From Trebouxia sp. TZW2008 (lineage: Eukaryota > Chlorophyta > Trebouxiophyceae > Trebouxiales > Trebouxiaceae), in assembly GCA_002118135.1 (NCBI GenBank), contig BDIU01000074.1, positions 62,001 through 126,000 of the forward strand: a stretch of 64,000 bases of DNA, given 5' to 3'. Made by a program: the position numbers and the translations under genes. Under the pieces are notes generated by a model that worked only from the letters and a program-made list of their open reading frames with translations, searched no databases and had not been told where the DNA came from. Below, one piece after another: positions 1-12,500 of this stretch (within the stretch, counting starts at the first letter, position 1; the number at the start of each line of letters is the position of its first letter).

Positions 1-604
1 GTTGCCAAAGCACAAGCGCACCAGCAGTCAAGGTGTGTACAGCCTGGACAGACAGAGCAGCTCCATCAAAGCACTACATTCTAGACATGGCTCGCCCACT
101 AGAAATACAGCAGCCTTGCAGAGTCCATTTCGAGATACCAGACACCGCATGCAGAAGACACAGAAGCTGCTAGACGTGTTGCAATTTGGGCAAATGCATG
201 AGCAAGTCTCTGGGCAGCAAGCCGGTGACACAGAGCGCTTCTTGGTGGATGTTCTGGCAGCCCAAGATTACAAGAATGGAGCTCCAGCCGCAAAGCAAAT
301 CTTGCCCTTGAGAAAGGTGCCTGAGTTGCAGTCTCTATTGCCACCAGACCGGCGGCATTCACTTTTGCCTCTGGAGAAACGACAGCAAGACAAGGGCAAA
401 GGCGGCAAGCAACGCAGTAAAGGCACTGGTTGCCTGCCAGATGGGTATGTGCCTTTGATGGAGACATCATCGTCAGTTGCATCAGTCAGCTTGATGGATG
501 AGTCTCAACTGCAACAGACTGCTCCTGTTGTTCGAGTTTCTGCCGAGCTGCTGAAAGCGCAGGGTGATGGCAAGAGCTCCAAGCCACGGCCAATCACCTC
601 ATGA
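1..604 (+). CDS. 3' terminal exon of an unknown protein (partial)
   Basis: An open frame runs in from the left edge and stops at a TGA at 602-604, giving about 200 residues of C-terminus. No ATG near the edge makes a convincing start, so the gene begins outside the window. The product is hydrophilic and rich in Ser, Gln, Lys and Arg, with a basic stretch near residues 120-140 and no visible fold, membrane segment or catalytic motif. It looks like a disordered tail. I do not recognise the family. The convergent neighbour on the minus strand ends at 1002, so the two genes meet tail to tail. Confidence 0.55.
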   Translation, partial: LPKHKRTSSQGVYSLDRQSSSIKALHSRHGSPTRNTAALQSPFRDTRHRMQKTQKLLDVLQFGQMHEQVSGQQAGDTERFLVDVLAAQDYKNGAPAAKQILPLRKVPELQSLLPPDRRHSLLPLEKRQQDKGKGGKQRSKGTGCLPDGYVPLMETSSSVASVSLMDESQLQQTAPVVRVSAELLKAQGDGKSSKPRPITS

Positions 605-1001
605 CCGTATCAGATCAGGGATTTGTGCCATTGGCTATACATGCTGTATGTTGTGTTGGGCCTGCATCAGTGTTGTTGTTATTTGAGGGTCGTGAACTCA
701 TGCAAATGGCGCAGCAAGATTTGCTTGCTGCAGTACTTTATTGGCAGAGCTATGTCATCTTGAGCGTTTTGCATGCACATTGAAGTTTCTGCAGGCACAT
801 TTGATGCAGCCACTTTTGCTAATTTCAATGAAACCATCGGCACCTAATGATAGATTGTATAGCTTGGAAGTTTCCCAGTAGCACTACTCTGCTTGCTGAC
901 CTTTAATGCGGACTATACTTTTAAAAGGGGGGCTGAGCTATCTAGTTGGCACACACAAACTACACATGCAGCTGGATAGACATGAACTCCTGCAAAAGTG
1001 T
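605..1001. other. intergenic, convergent 3' flanks
   Basis: About 400 bases between two convergent gene ends. Short frames only; no RNA gene, repeat or other feature seen. Confidence 0.5.
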
Positions 1002-2822
1002 TTATGTTGAAGTCTGCTGCTTCTGATTTGCAAAAAGTCTGTTCCAACCATCCTGCCAAGAAGTATAGGGCCCTTGCAAAGGTTCCAAGGCAGCAGCTGC
1101 ACCATTGCCTGTCTGCTGGCATGACAGTGGTGTTGCAGTCTTTAAAGCTTGCAGCCTACTTGCATACAGCCTCTGCCAACCATCTGTCCAGCTTTCATAG
1201 CTATCTGCTGAAGTCAAGCAAGTAGTCAGCTGAGTTGCCTGATCACTGGCATCAGCCATGTACATGTGTTGAGGACAGTGCTGTCCTTTCTCTGATGCCT
1301 TCATGTCATCAGCATTGACCAGGCATGCAGCAGCAGGGGTTCCTTGTCTGTCTTGCTGTGGCAGCTTTGGAGTGTTTTGAGCATCTGGGTCAACAACAGC
1401 ACCAGGTATCTGCAGCTGATCAAGATTGTCCATGGGAGGTGATTGCTGTGATGCGTGTTGCTCCTCAGCAAGCCTTGCTGTGCGGTCTGATTTGACTTGA
1501 TCTTGCTCTCTGAACCATTCTTGCAGAGGCTCTACAGCATACTCTGGCAGGCTGTCATGGCTGAAGTGGCAGTTGGGTCCAAAATGACAGATGCCGTGTA
1601 GCACAAGCTGCTTGCATGGCTCTACAATGTCATCATGGCTGTAAGGGCACTCTTCACCCTGCAAATAGTCAGGTATCACTGTAATATTGGGTATGCATAT
1701 CTCTGGCACAGAACAAATACCACCACAGCAATCCAGAATTGAGCATGGACCAGCTCAAGCCCCCATAAGGCTCTGAACACAGTAGCAAAAAGCGCGACAT
1801 ACAGCAAGAACTTGGCAGCAAAACTCAAGTAAACACATGGCAACATTGAGAGCAGAGGCAATGCAGAAAGAGGAACATGGGTTTCTTACCTTGCCACAAT
1901 TGCCTTGTTGGAAGAAGTGACATCTGATAAAGCGTGTCACAGGCATGCCCTCATGCCGAAAGGGGCAAGCCTCTCCTTTGCTGCACTTGCCAAACAGAAA
2001 GAACCTGTAACAAAGGGTGAATACTCTGAGTGCTGAAGGCAAATCAAGATTTGGTGTTGTCTCTCATGGGCCTCAGACAGCAGTGACAGTCAGACAACAA
2101 CATACGCTGAATGCTGCAGATGCTCCGCCAACTTTGCAGGATGCAGCTTTCATTGCTGCTGTAACAGTGAAAACCTTGGCATGACAAATTTTTGCGTTAA
2201 GCAAATCAGGCTGAAATCTTTGAAAACTCAATGCGTGATGCAGCCTGCAGGAATCAGTGCCCTACTTGCATCTGGGTCTGCTCTTCTTGGAGGATGATCC
2301 TCTTCTGGGAGTAGGCAAACTCTGCACAGAGATGCCCTGCTGCTCTAGCTCTTGCAATTTGGCTCTTTTGGCCTGACGCTGTCTGACACGCTTGCCAGCA
2401 CGTTCTCCTCTTTGGCGCTTCTTGTTTGTGGGGTCATTGCCTCCTTGCGCGTGCTCCTGCTCATTGCCCTGTATGCCACCGGGTGTGGGAATTGCTGCAG
2501 CTGCGTCATTGCCTGAGAGCTCTCCCTCTTCGTCAGAGGGGCTGCATGAGCCTTGCAAGGCTGGCTGCTCTGTGGGTGGCTTCACATGGGAAGCCTGCTG
2601 ATGAGGCTGATAGCCAGAAAGCAAAGGGTGTAAGTACGCTGACTTGTCGTCCTGGTCGGGCTCGGGCAAGTGGCTGACTGGATTGCTGTTCGACAGATTG
2701 ATTATTGAAGAAGTAGGCCAGACTCTGGGTACAGATTCATTAAGTTGCGCAGACAGAACCGGATGATCTGGTTGAGTGTGGCTTGCCCCAAGACTCCTCC
2801 TCACCTGAACGGCGCACAGCAA
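1002..2822 (-). CDS. three-finger CCCH zinc-finger protein (5' end unresolved)
   Basis: Three exons are clear: about 2266-2822 (5' limit open), 1890-2004 and 1002-1658. Joined they give three tandem CCCH fingers: CKFFLFGKC...PFRH, CHFFQQGNC...PYSH (C-x7-C-x5-C-x3-H) and CKQLVLHGIC...HFSH (C-x8-C-x5-C-x3-H). The first two fingers are split by introns (2005-2265 and 1659-1889), and both fingers become complete only after splicing, which confirms the joins. The first exon is acidic then strongly basic (NKKRQRGERAGKRVRQRQAK), a likely nuclear localisation signal. The architecture resembles the ZC3H4/6/8 group of nuclear RNA-binding proteins, so an RNA-processing role is inferred. The C-terminus carries a repeated Trp motif, SW-x-DGW-x-RL, twice. 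No in-frame ATG exists in the first exon, so a further 5' exon must lie beyond 2822. Confidence 0.85.
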
Positions 2823-4000
2823 CAGATCAGCAGGAGAGCATATAGCAAATCAGCTCGATCGTACGGGCTAAACACAACAGTACCTTTCCAGTCGCCACAC
2901 TGTCTGGATACGATTGCACCTGCAATACCGTGGCGCCTGGACGAGGCTGCTATGCAGCAAGGCAATTATCACAGATCGTACTCCCACCAGAGGAACTTGC
3001 GCTCAGCGTGAAAATTTGCTCGAGAATGCAGATAACAAGGTACAGCAGCTCGACACTGTCGAGTAAACGTGAATGTGCAGTTGCTTTTGCGGCAAATTGT
3101 CAAGTGAAGCTTGTCAAGGACCGCTGCATCGAGTTTTGGCTACCTCTATTCTTCTTCCTCGAAAAGGCACGTGGTTTCGAGTTTAGTCACAGGATGCCAA
3201 TTAGCTAAAATTTGTAATGGTAACTGCTACAGGCTTGATCAAGCTAAAAATTGCAGAAAATGCATTGTGAGTAAAAGCCAGCAACAGAGCCGCTGAGTGA
3301 ATTTACTCGCATGCATAGACTGATTGATCATGACGACGCACAAATTTCTGTTGATCGGATCACGTGCTACTCAGACTTGCTCTATTTGCTGCGCAGCAGT
3401 ACGACAATGAGCTCAAGTGTCACTCGAGTGTCAAGATTGTCCCACTACCGCCAGTGAAGTTGCAAGACAATGCTGCAGAGCTGTTGACATACACGCCAAT
3501 GACAAAGCAGCCTTTAAGCAGGCAATGATGTCAACGTGATACAGGTGCATGTTGCAAGCTAGAGGCTACACTACTTACAGAAGTGAAGGTAAGATGACTC
3601 AATGTTGCTTGTGTCTGCCACAGCAAAGTCGGACTCTATGCATTGGCGTTCTCACGTGTGATGACCAGGTGAAGGCGCATCAAAGACCAATGACAAAGGG
3701 TCAGAGTTCTTAGTTGCAAGCACTGCCTTGTGTCAGAGCACATTGTGAGCTCAATGCCTAGCTAGCCACTTTGCAAGTTTTGCAGCTGCTCTGCTAGCCA
3801 TTGGCTCAAGGCTGAAAGTGCTTGCTGACAAAGTGAGACAATCGGCGCAACATGTCACCTCTTCAAACCATGACATCAAGTGTGTGACGAGAGCGTTAGT
3901 CCTCAGAAAAGATGGTGTAGAGATTACACCTTTGTGTTTGATAGGATTGTGATAGCGTCTGACACAGGCGATTATTGGTCTCCCATGCATGCATTTAAGT
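2823..4000. other. gene-poor stretch upstream of the CCCH gene
   Basis: Probably holds the missing 5' exon and promoter of the CCCH gene. Short unrelated frames occur on both strands; none shows a recognisable domain. Confidence 0.35.
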
Positions 4001-4039
4001 CAATCAGAACATGTATGATAGTATATGCTATGATAGCTG

Positions 4040-6890
4040 TTTACATTAATGTATTTGTAAAATTACAGACTCCCCTCTCATAGAGAGCTCACTCCTGAGA
4101 GCTGAACAATGTATCCGCAACGCCGCTGTATTTTGAAGATGTGTATATATGACTGCTGCTTCAGCATGGATGATCACTCCACCAAGTGTTATGTAGCACA
4201 TGGCCTGTAAAGCCAACCAGATGCACTGAGACATGTGCAATAAGTTTTGCAGAACCACTTGCACACGCTTGCTTTGCACGCACAAAGTCATCCTGCACAT
4301 CAAGGGGCCTCCTCAATATCTGACTTCCGCAAATCCCAGGTGTATACATGTGTTTGTATTTGGAGCGAGTGGCAGGCAAGCTAATATAAGGCTCACTTGC
4401 ATGTTCATGTGTGGCATACGGAGAGATGGCAACCAACCTGGACTCAAGTGGTTGGTGCTGCCAGTACTCCTGTACTTCTTCTTTTGCATGGGCCAAGTTC
4501 GCAGCTGGCTCAAATGTATTATGCTCATTCCGTAGCCCAGCCGCTTGACCAGGTACTCAATTTTGCGCTGCTTGCCTCTCTTGACCTGTCTATGATCCAG
4601 AAGTGCCACTGCATGTACTCACACTCATCATCGAAAAGCTCAGGTAATGGAGGTGGTTGTATTGTACCATTGCTCATGTACTTTTGCAGCAATCCAACAT
4701 GGAATATTGGATGTATTTTACTCATGTATGCAAGCAGGTCTAGCTTGTATAATAGTCCCTCACCAAGACGGTCTGTCACTGTGGGTGGACCCAGAGCTCA
4801 GGCGTGCCTGCTGTTTTGAGCTGCAAGTTTTTGGAGGAAAGCAGTACCTGCTCACCAACGCCATACTCCTGAAACTTATGCTTCAGGTCATATCAGCGTT
4901 TCTGTCTTTGCTGTGCAGCGGTCATGCTTTGTTTTGCTCGTGCGGTGATGTCTTGCATTTTGCAAAGAAAAGCACCAAAAGCAGAATTTCTGGTTGGTTG
5001 ACCTTGAGATTTGCCCTTGCAGGGTATAACCAGGTTTAGCACTGTTTTGGGGTGCCTGCCATGGTTCAGAAGGAACACATTTCTTGCACACACTCCTGCC
5101 AAGCGTCGTTGTTAGCAAATTGAACCATGCCAAGGTGCTTGTCCCAATCATCCATGTGGAATGAGACGTAGCATTTGCTCAACGACTCCGTTGGTCCTTT
5201 CTTTGGCCAACAGTTGAGGCCTTGTATGCTGTTGTCAAGTCCCATGATAAGTTCCCGTTTTGCAAGCGCTTGATTGAAAGGGCCAATCAATTGACCACCT
5301 CCGTCTGATCATATGCTTTTGGGCGGTCCGTGTGACACAACATGTGCAAAGAACAGTTATCCAACCTTATGTAGAACATGTACTTCTAGTAGGTGCTATA
5401 TGCACATACTTTGTCAGCCTGTTCACAAAGACAAGAATAGCATATAGCCTGCCTTAGTTTTAGGCAAGCCTGACATGGGATCTGTAGTGACGAAACCCAT
5501 GCTTCATCAGGCACTGCAAGAGGCTATAGCAAACCTGCAGGCTTGACTATGGGGTTCTTGTCCCTTTGGCAAATGTGACGCCACGCACATACTTGTGGGT
5601 CTGTTCTGCCATGTATGGTCAAGTGTAGTTTCTCTGCACTGCATGCAGTGTTTTAGTATACCCAACATGTCCTGCATACACACTGTCATGTACCTCTTGT
5701 GTGATGTCCAATCATAAGTCTTCAATAGCTGGAGATTGAATCTGTTCACTTTTCCACCAAAAGCCATCCAACAGCAGCATAGAGCTGTGTGTTCGACCAA
5801 AGGAGAAAGTGGGATCTCCCTGGTATGCCTGTTGTAACCTAACAGCAAATTCTCTGCTGCCAACAGCAGTTTGCACCAGAAGCAGGTGTGAATTCTTCTT
5901 CCGTATTTGCATCAGCAGTGGTGTCTGCAACAGACTCTACTGTTTCAGCATGCGCAGGGGCTCTGCAGTGCTTGAAGCGTTTCGACATGAGTGATGTGGC
6001 CTGTTGCCTCGCAGAGCCAAAAGTCGGCATTTTACCGCGACCAAAGGCACGATTGCGAGCACACGTCATAGCTGCAACAGTAGACGACTGTTTATACAAT
6101 GGGTTACGACATGGTGCGTCGGCTACGTTCTGTTGACCTGGTCTGTAGATCCAGTCGAAGTGATAAAGTCTTTGCCTTCTAGACAGCGTTTTCTGTGTTT
6201 CTAGGAAGGTGTTTGCTCTTTTGTCAGTTGCTGTGGTAAAGTCAGAGCCTTGGTATCACTTGCACGTCCTGAGTGCTTCTATGACAGCAAGGAGTTCCTG
6301 TTCTGGCACTACATGGTTTTGTTCAGCAGGCAGCATTTTTTCACGACAGAAAGATATTTGTCTACCTTGCTGGAACAGCGCTGCACCAAGTCCAATGCCA
6401 GAAGCATCACAGATCAGCTCAAATGGCAGACCTGGGTCTGGCAGTGCCAAGACTGGTGGGTTGATCAGCGCGCTTCAGCTGCTCAGACGCCTGGGAGCAA
6501 GCTGGTGTCTAGTTGACAGGTACTCCCTTTCTTGTGAGGGTAGACAACGGGATGCATATGGAAGCATATGTCTGAATTTGCACAAGAAATTAGTAAGCCC
6601 AGTAAATGGCTGCACTGCTGTGACAATCTTGAGCTGTGGCCAATTCTGTACCGCATGTACTTTGGCAAGGTCTGGCTGCGGCCCATGCTCGCTCACAGCG
6701 TGTCCAAGCAAGCTCTGTTTGACCACACTCACACATTGGGACGGTTCAGATATATCTCATGCTTACGCAATAGCTCCAGCACTACATTCATTCATGACAT
6801 ACTTGTGGTTAGGAAAGCAGTTCCTGAGCATATCAAACATCTCAAAACAGTGCTTGACCTATTGCAAAAGCATGAGTATATCTGAAACCC
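4040..6890 (-). mobile_element. decayed Ty3/gypsy LTR retrotransposon (chromovirus) pol relic
   Basis: Pol domains appear in canonical order on the minus strand, broken by frameshifts and stops. The reverse transcriptase C-terminal part is at 6475-6735 (LLGHAVSEHG...DLAKVHAVQNWP). RNase H is at 6256-6450 (FELICDASGIGLGAALFQQG and EQELLAVIEALRT). The integrase zinc region is at about 5560-5700, split over two frames. The integrase core end is at 5066-5290 (WDKHLGMVQFANNDAWQE), followed by a region ending in AAQQRQKR at about 4900. The C-terminal barrel is at 4640-4779 (KIHPIFHVGLLQKY). A chromodomain-like piece (IEYLVKRLGYG) lies at 4550-4570. No intact long frame remains and no LTR pair could be defined. 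The segment at 6738-6885 is inverted; see the separate entry. Confidence 0.85.
6738..6890 (+). mobile_element. inverted reverse-transcriptase fragment inside the gypsy relic
   Basis: On the plus strand 6738-6885 encodes GRFRYISCLRNSSSTTF and then FIHDILVV...EHIKHLKTVLDLL, the region around the catalytic YxDD box of gypsy reverse transcriptase (here F-I-H-D, so one catalytic Asp is replaced by His). The next part of the same domain, which should follow directly, is on the minus strand starting at 6735. The piece is therefore flipped relative to the rest of the element. Confidence 0.75.
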
Positions 6891-6899
6891 TCCAGATGT

Positions 6900-9504
6900 G
6901 TGTCAACAGAGCTTGCTGATCTTGGTCACGTAGTGAGCAATTATGCTACACCTGGTGGTGGTTGCTGCAATGCTCATAACATGTTGTGTGGAGTGAGTTG
7001 CTTCAGAAACAAGATTTTGCCATGTCCATTTGCTCTAGTGGGGGTTTAGTGGCTCCCGTCTATTAAACACTGATCACATTTTGAGCTGAAAGCATATTTT
7101 TGATGCCATGTTTGACCATGCTTCTCAAGTGCACTTGTTATTGCCATGGCCCCATTCATTTGTTTCTCCAGCCACGCAGGCTGGCAGGACATGCCTTGTT
7201 TCGCAAGTTTGCAAAGTTGGTGATTGTGTTGATTTATTTTGTGCCCGATTTCCTTTTCAGCACGGTTTTTGTTATTGCGATTGTACCATCACAAGTAGCA
7301 AATGCTGTAGCAATGCAAGGTGTTCAATAAACACCGGGTTTTGAAAGTGTTATTCCGAATTGGGCGTGTTGAAATAACACGATCCCCTTGAAAGCGCAGC
7401 GATCAGTGACGTCCATTATTTTTAAAAAAACACGATCGGCGTGCACTGATCGCTTGCACTGCTCAGTCGCAGATCTTCCCAAACAACAGTTCGAGGCATC
7501 TGAGCTGTCAGCTGGCATCTGAGCTGTCGGCTGGCGGCGGAGCCGTGCATCTGAGAAATACTCTAGCTGCACTCCGCTGAAAGACCTGGGCCTGCAGGCA
7601 TCCAACAAAATTATGGCCAGCGGCGGGTGTGCGAGGGTATATAAGTGAGAGCTCAAGCAGTGACATTGCGCAATCTATGGGTCGGAATCAATGTTAGGGT
7701 TCTGACCCTAGAAGCTCCTGTCTCTCAGACGCAGGCTATTGTTGCGCGTTGCGGCTGTGCGACGCGGACCCCTGCTCCATTGCCCTTGCAAAGGACGTAC
7801 AGATGCTTGCTCAAATAACTCAAACGTGTGCACCCTGCTGAGACTACAACCACTGCACAGACAAATCAACTTCGGTCTCGCGGCGCTCTACAAGCATCGG
7901 TTCCATTTTGTTCTGGGTTATTGCCTGCCTACACTTGAGAGATGTAAGAGAGGTCTTGAGGAGAGATAAGGTGGGTCGGCCTCGTCTCGCGTAGCTATAT
8001 GCAACGATGTGGCTTATCGTCATCAAGTATCTGCCCTGATGGGTCCCTTAGTGGCTGCTAGCGTGCAGCGTTGCTTCTGAAGTAAATTGCTCAAAGCATA
8101 AACTGCTCCTGCTCAACAAGCGAGTGCCTTCACAATGGCTCAAAGCTATTCACAGCCAAGAAAGCCGCTCCAAGTGCGGCTGTCCACCCAGTACACAATT
8201 GCACGCCTTTAGCCCAATACAATGCATCTGCTTGCTGCAGATACACTGGCTCACCAGTGTAGAAACTCCCTGTCAAGGCGAATTGACAATGCAGCGCAAG
8301 CATTGGCATAGAGCATACTTTGTAACGTCACGTTAAAGTAAACAGCTAACAGGGCATATAATATCATAAGTCCTCTGAACATTGACCAATGCTAGCACTG
8401 AAGACCAATCGTCACCTGTGCCAGATGCTATCACAATCTTACCAAACACAACGACGTAATGTCTACACCACCTTTTCCGAGGATGAACGCTCTCGCAATG
8501 CCTTGACGCTACACCGGGTACATACCCTATTCACAAATGCACTGTAAAGCTGTAAGAGCATGGTGTCCCGTCTTTCAGGTAAACTTTTGAGAGTCCCGAC
8601 AGTCTGCTGGGGTGCGTAGCGTGCTCGGGGTGACATGTTTCAGTACCTGAAATTTAAAATTTGTGCAATAAATTGAAAACGCCTGATGTGGTGTGTTTCT
8701 TGTCAGGCTGATCTGAGTTTCAGGTTGTCTGCTGCATCATGCCTCAGCTGTTGAGACAACCGGCCCAATCAGGCAAATGCACAACCCAATTTAGGCCGGC
8801 TCGCTGTCGGTGCAGAAATTATAAGTTTGCATGCAGGTTTGCATGCACTGCATGTCACTTTGTGACATACACCAGTCAACATCTAGTCTAAACACAGATT
8901 GCTTGTCATCATCAAGCTGGCTTCTTTGACTCAAAAGTGCATTCATCAAAACTCATGGCGCTGTTCACATGCCATGTTTCTCATGATCACAGGTAGTGTA
9001 CATTACATCTTTATCCAACATGGCATCAATTTCTGCACAAATCATTTGCAGAAATGCAGACGTCACAGCTCGAAGACATGAGAAGCGGATCCTGTTTGCA
9101 TGCTCTAAAAAGGTGACTTCATTGGAACAAGTCAGATCTACACCTATCAGCTTTACGTCAAATCCCTACCCTGCAAACCCTGCAAAACTCTGAGCATGAT
9201 CATCACAAATGATCAAAAGGCCTCATGGCCAGTACATCAGAAACAGCCAGCCCCACCCTTTGGATGGCACTAAAGCTGTATGCTCACAGCAAGCCAGACA
9301 ATTGTTCCAGCAAGCAAGGGATGTCATGTATGGTATCATCTTGACGGCTTCATGTTGCAGCACGGGTGGTAAGCATGCAAATGGATTGCATCATGCTACC
9401 TGCCCTTGCTCTCAGCGATCAGCCTTCTGAAATAGCAGCAATCAATCTGTGCGTGGGCTGATTGAAAGGTACATGACAGAGAATTCTGCCATGTGCATAT
9501 TGCT
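6900..9504. other. intergenic region right of the retroelement relic
   Basis: No gene recognised in about 2.6 kb. A TATA-like string (TATATAAG) lies near 7638-7646 on the plus strand. A short perfect hairpin follows near 7695-7711 (TAGGGT, four-base loop, ACCCTA). These could be remnants of an LTR promoter, but no terminal repeats could be matched. The rest holds only short frames. Confidence 0.35.
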
Positions 9505-12500
9505 TCAAGCAGGGAGATTTGCATCTGGTGTGGCAGCTTCCCAGTGATGATAATTGGCAAGAACACCATCCAACATTGGCTGCGCATCTGGGAACAGATC
9601 AACCATTGCCTTGAACATCGGAATGCCCACAATGCTGAAAAAGCCCAGCTGCAGTGACAGCAGTCATTGTAAGACAGGGCAATTTTGTCGCTGTCCTGTT
9701 CTAATCGATGTTGTCATACATATGGGTCACTTTGCTGCACTGTGTCTGCCAATTAGCAACAAGCATGTGCGAAGGCTGATGCTGTTGCCTCATCAGCAGG
9801 ATCAAGTTGATGCATCCCACATGCATGCGTCGCCTGTTGAACATGCATATACAGAAAGCATGGCATGATGGGCAAAGCATCGGACCTGTATCGGCAATAC
9901 ACAATTCTGTCATAAGGACAGAGATGCCACAGCAATTCGTTCATTCTTTTAAAGGGCCCACTCACCTGAGAGCGAGTCATGCCGCCCTGAGTGGAGCGGT
10001 CCATGAGGGGTGAGACCGGTAGCCCCCTGGCCCTCTCCTTGTCCCCTTGCCTGAAGAACTCTTCTTCTAGCTGGTAGGCCCACCTCTTATGTGTGCGAGG
10101 CGCTGCTGCCAAGTGCCCAATGTCAGCACACTTCAGCAACATCTGCACAGCATTCACGGCAAACATCACATAGCAAGTACAGTGGCGTCAATAAGACATT
10201 GCGTGCTTGATGGGGCTGCTGCGAAGTGCCCAATGTCAGCATCTCTCAGCAACATCTGCAAAACACATTCACACCAAACGTCACATGGCACTTTCAGTGG
10301 CATAAACAAGACACTGCATGCTTGACAGCACTGCTGCCAAGTGCCCGCTTTCAGGACAATTTTGCAGATTCTGTGCATGACAAGTCGTTGCCTTCACTAG
10401 ATACCTAGATCGCATTGACGTCCTTTGACTAGATTGGGTTTTGGCTGGTAAAACTAACTGTCATGCAAAACAAGCACAACAAAGAGCGCTACATGAGCAG
10501 TGCTATACTCTTGATCGAACAGTATCAGATCAGTAAGATTGCATCAACAGTGCAGAAACTGTTCACTGCTGGTGCACTTTGATCAATCCATGGTGTAGCT
10601 TCCTGCTTTTGTGAAGCAACTTGAGAACTGCTAGGAGACATCACTGCTGCTTCAGCAGCAAGCAAGAGCATGCCATTCTTATGGCTAACCTGGTGCACTA
10701 GGGTCTTGTCTTCTGGTTTGACAGCATCCCACTCCACAGTCGGCGAGGAATTGGAAGACCCAGTATGCGCTGACACAGGATGCTTGAATGCTGCCTGGAA
10801 AGCATCACAGCAAAAGTTGACTAGATGCCATGGATGATAGCTCATGACTGCCTTTGTCATACTTGAATATGCATGCTTTTCTGAAATGCTTTCAGCAGGA
10901 CATGTTCGGAACAACTCTGAAAATATTTTCCCAAAAAGTGACTGAATGCATTACCCTATAGTAGGGTGATCTGAAGAGCTGCACCCTGGTTGAGGAAATG
11001 CTTTTGCCACCAGGCTGAGCTGTGCAGCCATCCTGTCCTACCATTGTGAGGTGCTTTGAATGCCACTGTGAATTGTCTGGCATGCCATTGTACATCATTT
11101 TGCATGCAGGCAAAAGGCGCAGCTGTGAGTCATGACAAAGGTTGCAAAGGTTCAGCAGTGACAAAGAGACAAGATCAGAACTCATCACAAGCGCAGGCGG
11201 CATGGCCAGCATAGAATGTGTATAGACAGTTGCGCAGCGAACCTGCAGGGCCAGGTTTGTTGCTTGCAGTTGCTTTCAGAGTCCTGTCTGTACCTGGAAC
11301 CTTGACAAAATCTCAAAGTGCTTCTTCATGTCTGTGCCCAACACTTGCTGCACCAGAACGCATCGCACAGCATTGCGACGCTCCTCAAGCAATTTGCCCT
11401 CGTACTGCACATTTCACAGGTCTCAAAAGAGAGAACAGGAATCTCTGTATGCACCTAGCGCGGTGTGAAGCTTCACTAGCAAGTGTGAACATGCATGTGA
11501 AGCATGGTGAGCCTGCAACATGCGTGCAGCGCCCGAAAGATGTCATGCTGAGGACATGCAGCAACAACAGGTATGCATAGGCATGTGCAACAAGGAAGTG
11601 TGTCGAGTGGCAATCGGCGTGTTGTGCGTATGAAATGCAATCAAGCACATCACAGCTGTCGCCAAATTACTTGCAATGTGAACAAGTCTGCAGTTCTGAC
11701 AGCAAGGAGGACTTGAGTTGTTCTGCAACAGCAGAACAAAACTGCATAGCAGGAGGCAAGCAGTATTGAGACAGGCAAAAGCCTTTGTAATGAAGAATGA
11801 CAGCATGCATACCGGGTAGAACGCCAAATCAGGCTCTTTCAGCAGTCTTGTGGCAGCAGCAATATGGTGATTCTCCAGCGGTGACTGATCATTGTATGTA
11901 ATGGCCAGAGGGTGATAGGTCTTGACAAGGAAGTCGTTGTTAAGGCCCCCATGCTCAAAGTCATGCACTGCTGCTGACATGATGCAAGCCCAATGCTGCA
12001 GCTGATTCATGCTGTTGCTCTTCAGCACACCGCCATGGCGCAGGAGCATGTGCATCATTTGAACCACAGAAGCCACATGAATGCTGCAGAAACCAAGCAC
12101 ATGTTGATGTGGGTTTATCCTATTGACAAGGTCTGACTGCATTGTGCAACACTTGTTGTGCATGCAAAGTCAAAACACAGCCATCATCTGTAAGCTGAGC
12201 TGCATGCGTCCAGAACTCATCCTTGCATGCATCACGTTTCAAGAGGGCATTAGCATGATTTGTTGATGTCACAAAGCAAGCAGACAACAACAGTGTAAGC
12301 AGCATATAGTGCACGCTGCGCTTGAAATGATATCAACCAGACATGTCTATTCATTTCATGTTGTTGATTGGATCATTGAATTTGCAAGGTTGCAAAGAGG
12401 TTTGAGTCATACCTGTTGTGATAGGGGTTGGCTGCGCTGTAACCTGCCTCCACTCTTTGCAGATATCGACACAGCTTAGTCTCATCATGACGCCACCTCT

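Noticed and set aside
5507..5863. Long minus-strand frame as an independent gene
   Set aside because: It overlaps a frameshifted integrase zinc region of the gypsy relic; the conserved residues switch frames inside it.
7621..7720. TATA box plus hairpin as an LTR or ncRNA promoter
   Set aside because: No terminal repeat pair, downstream gene or RNA structure could be tied to it.
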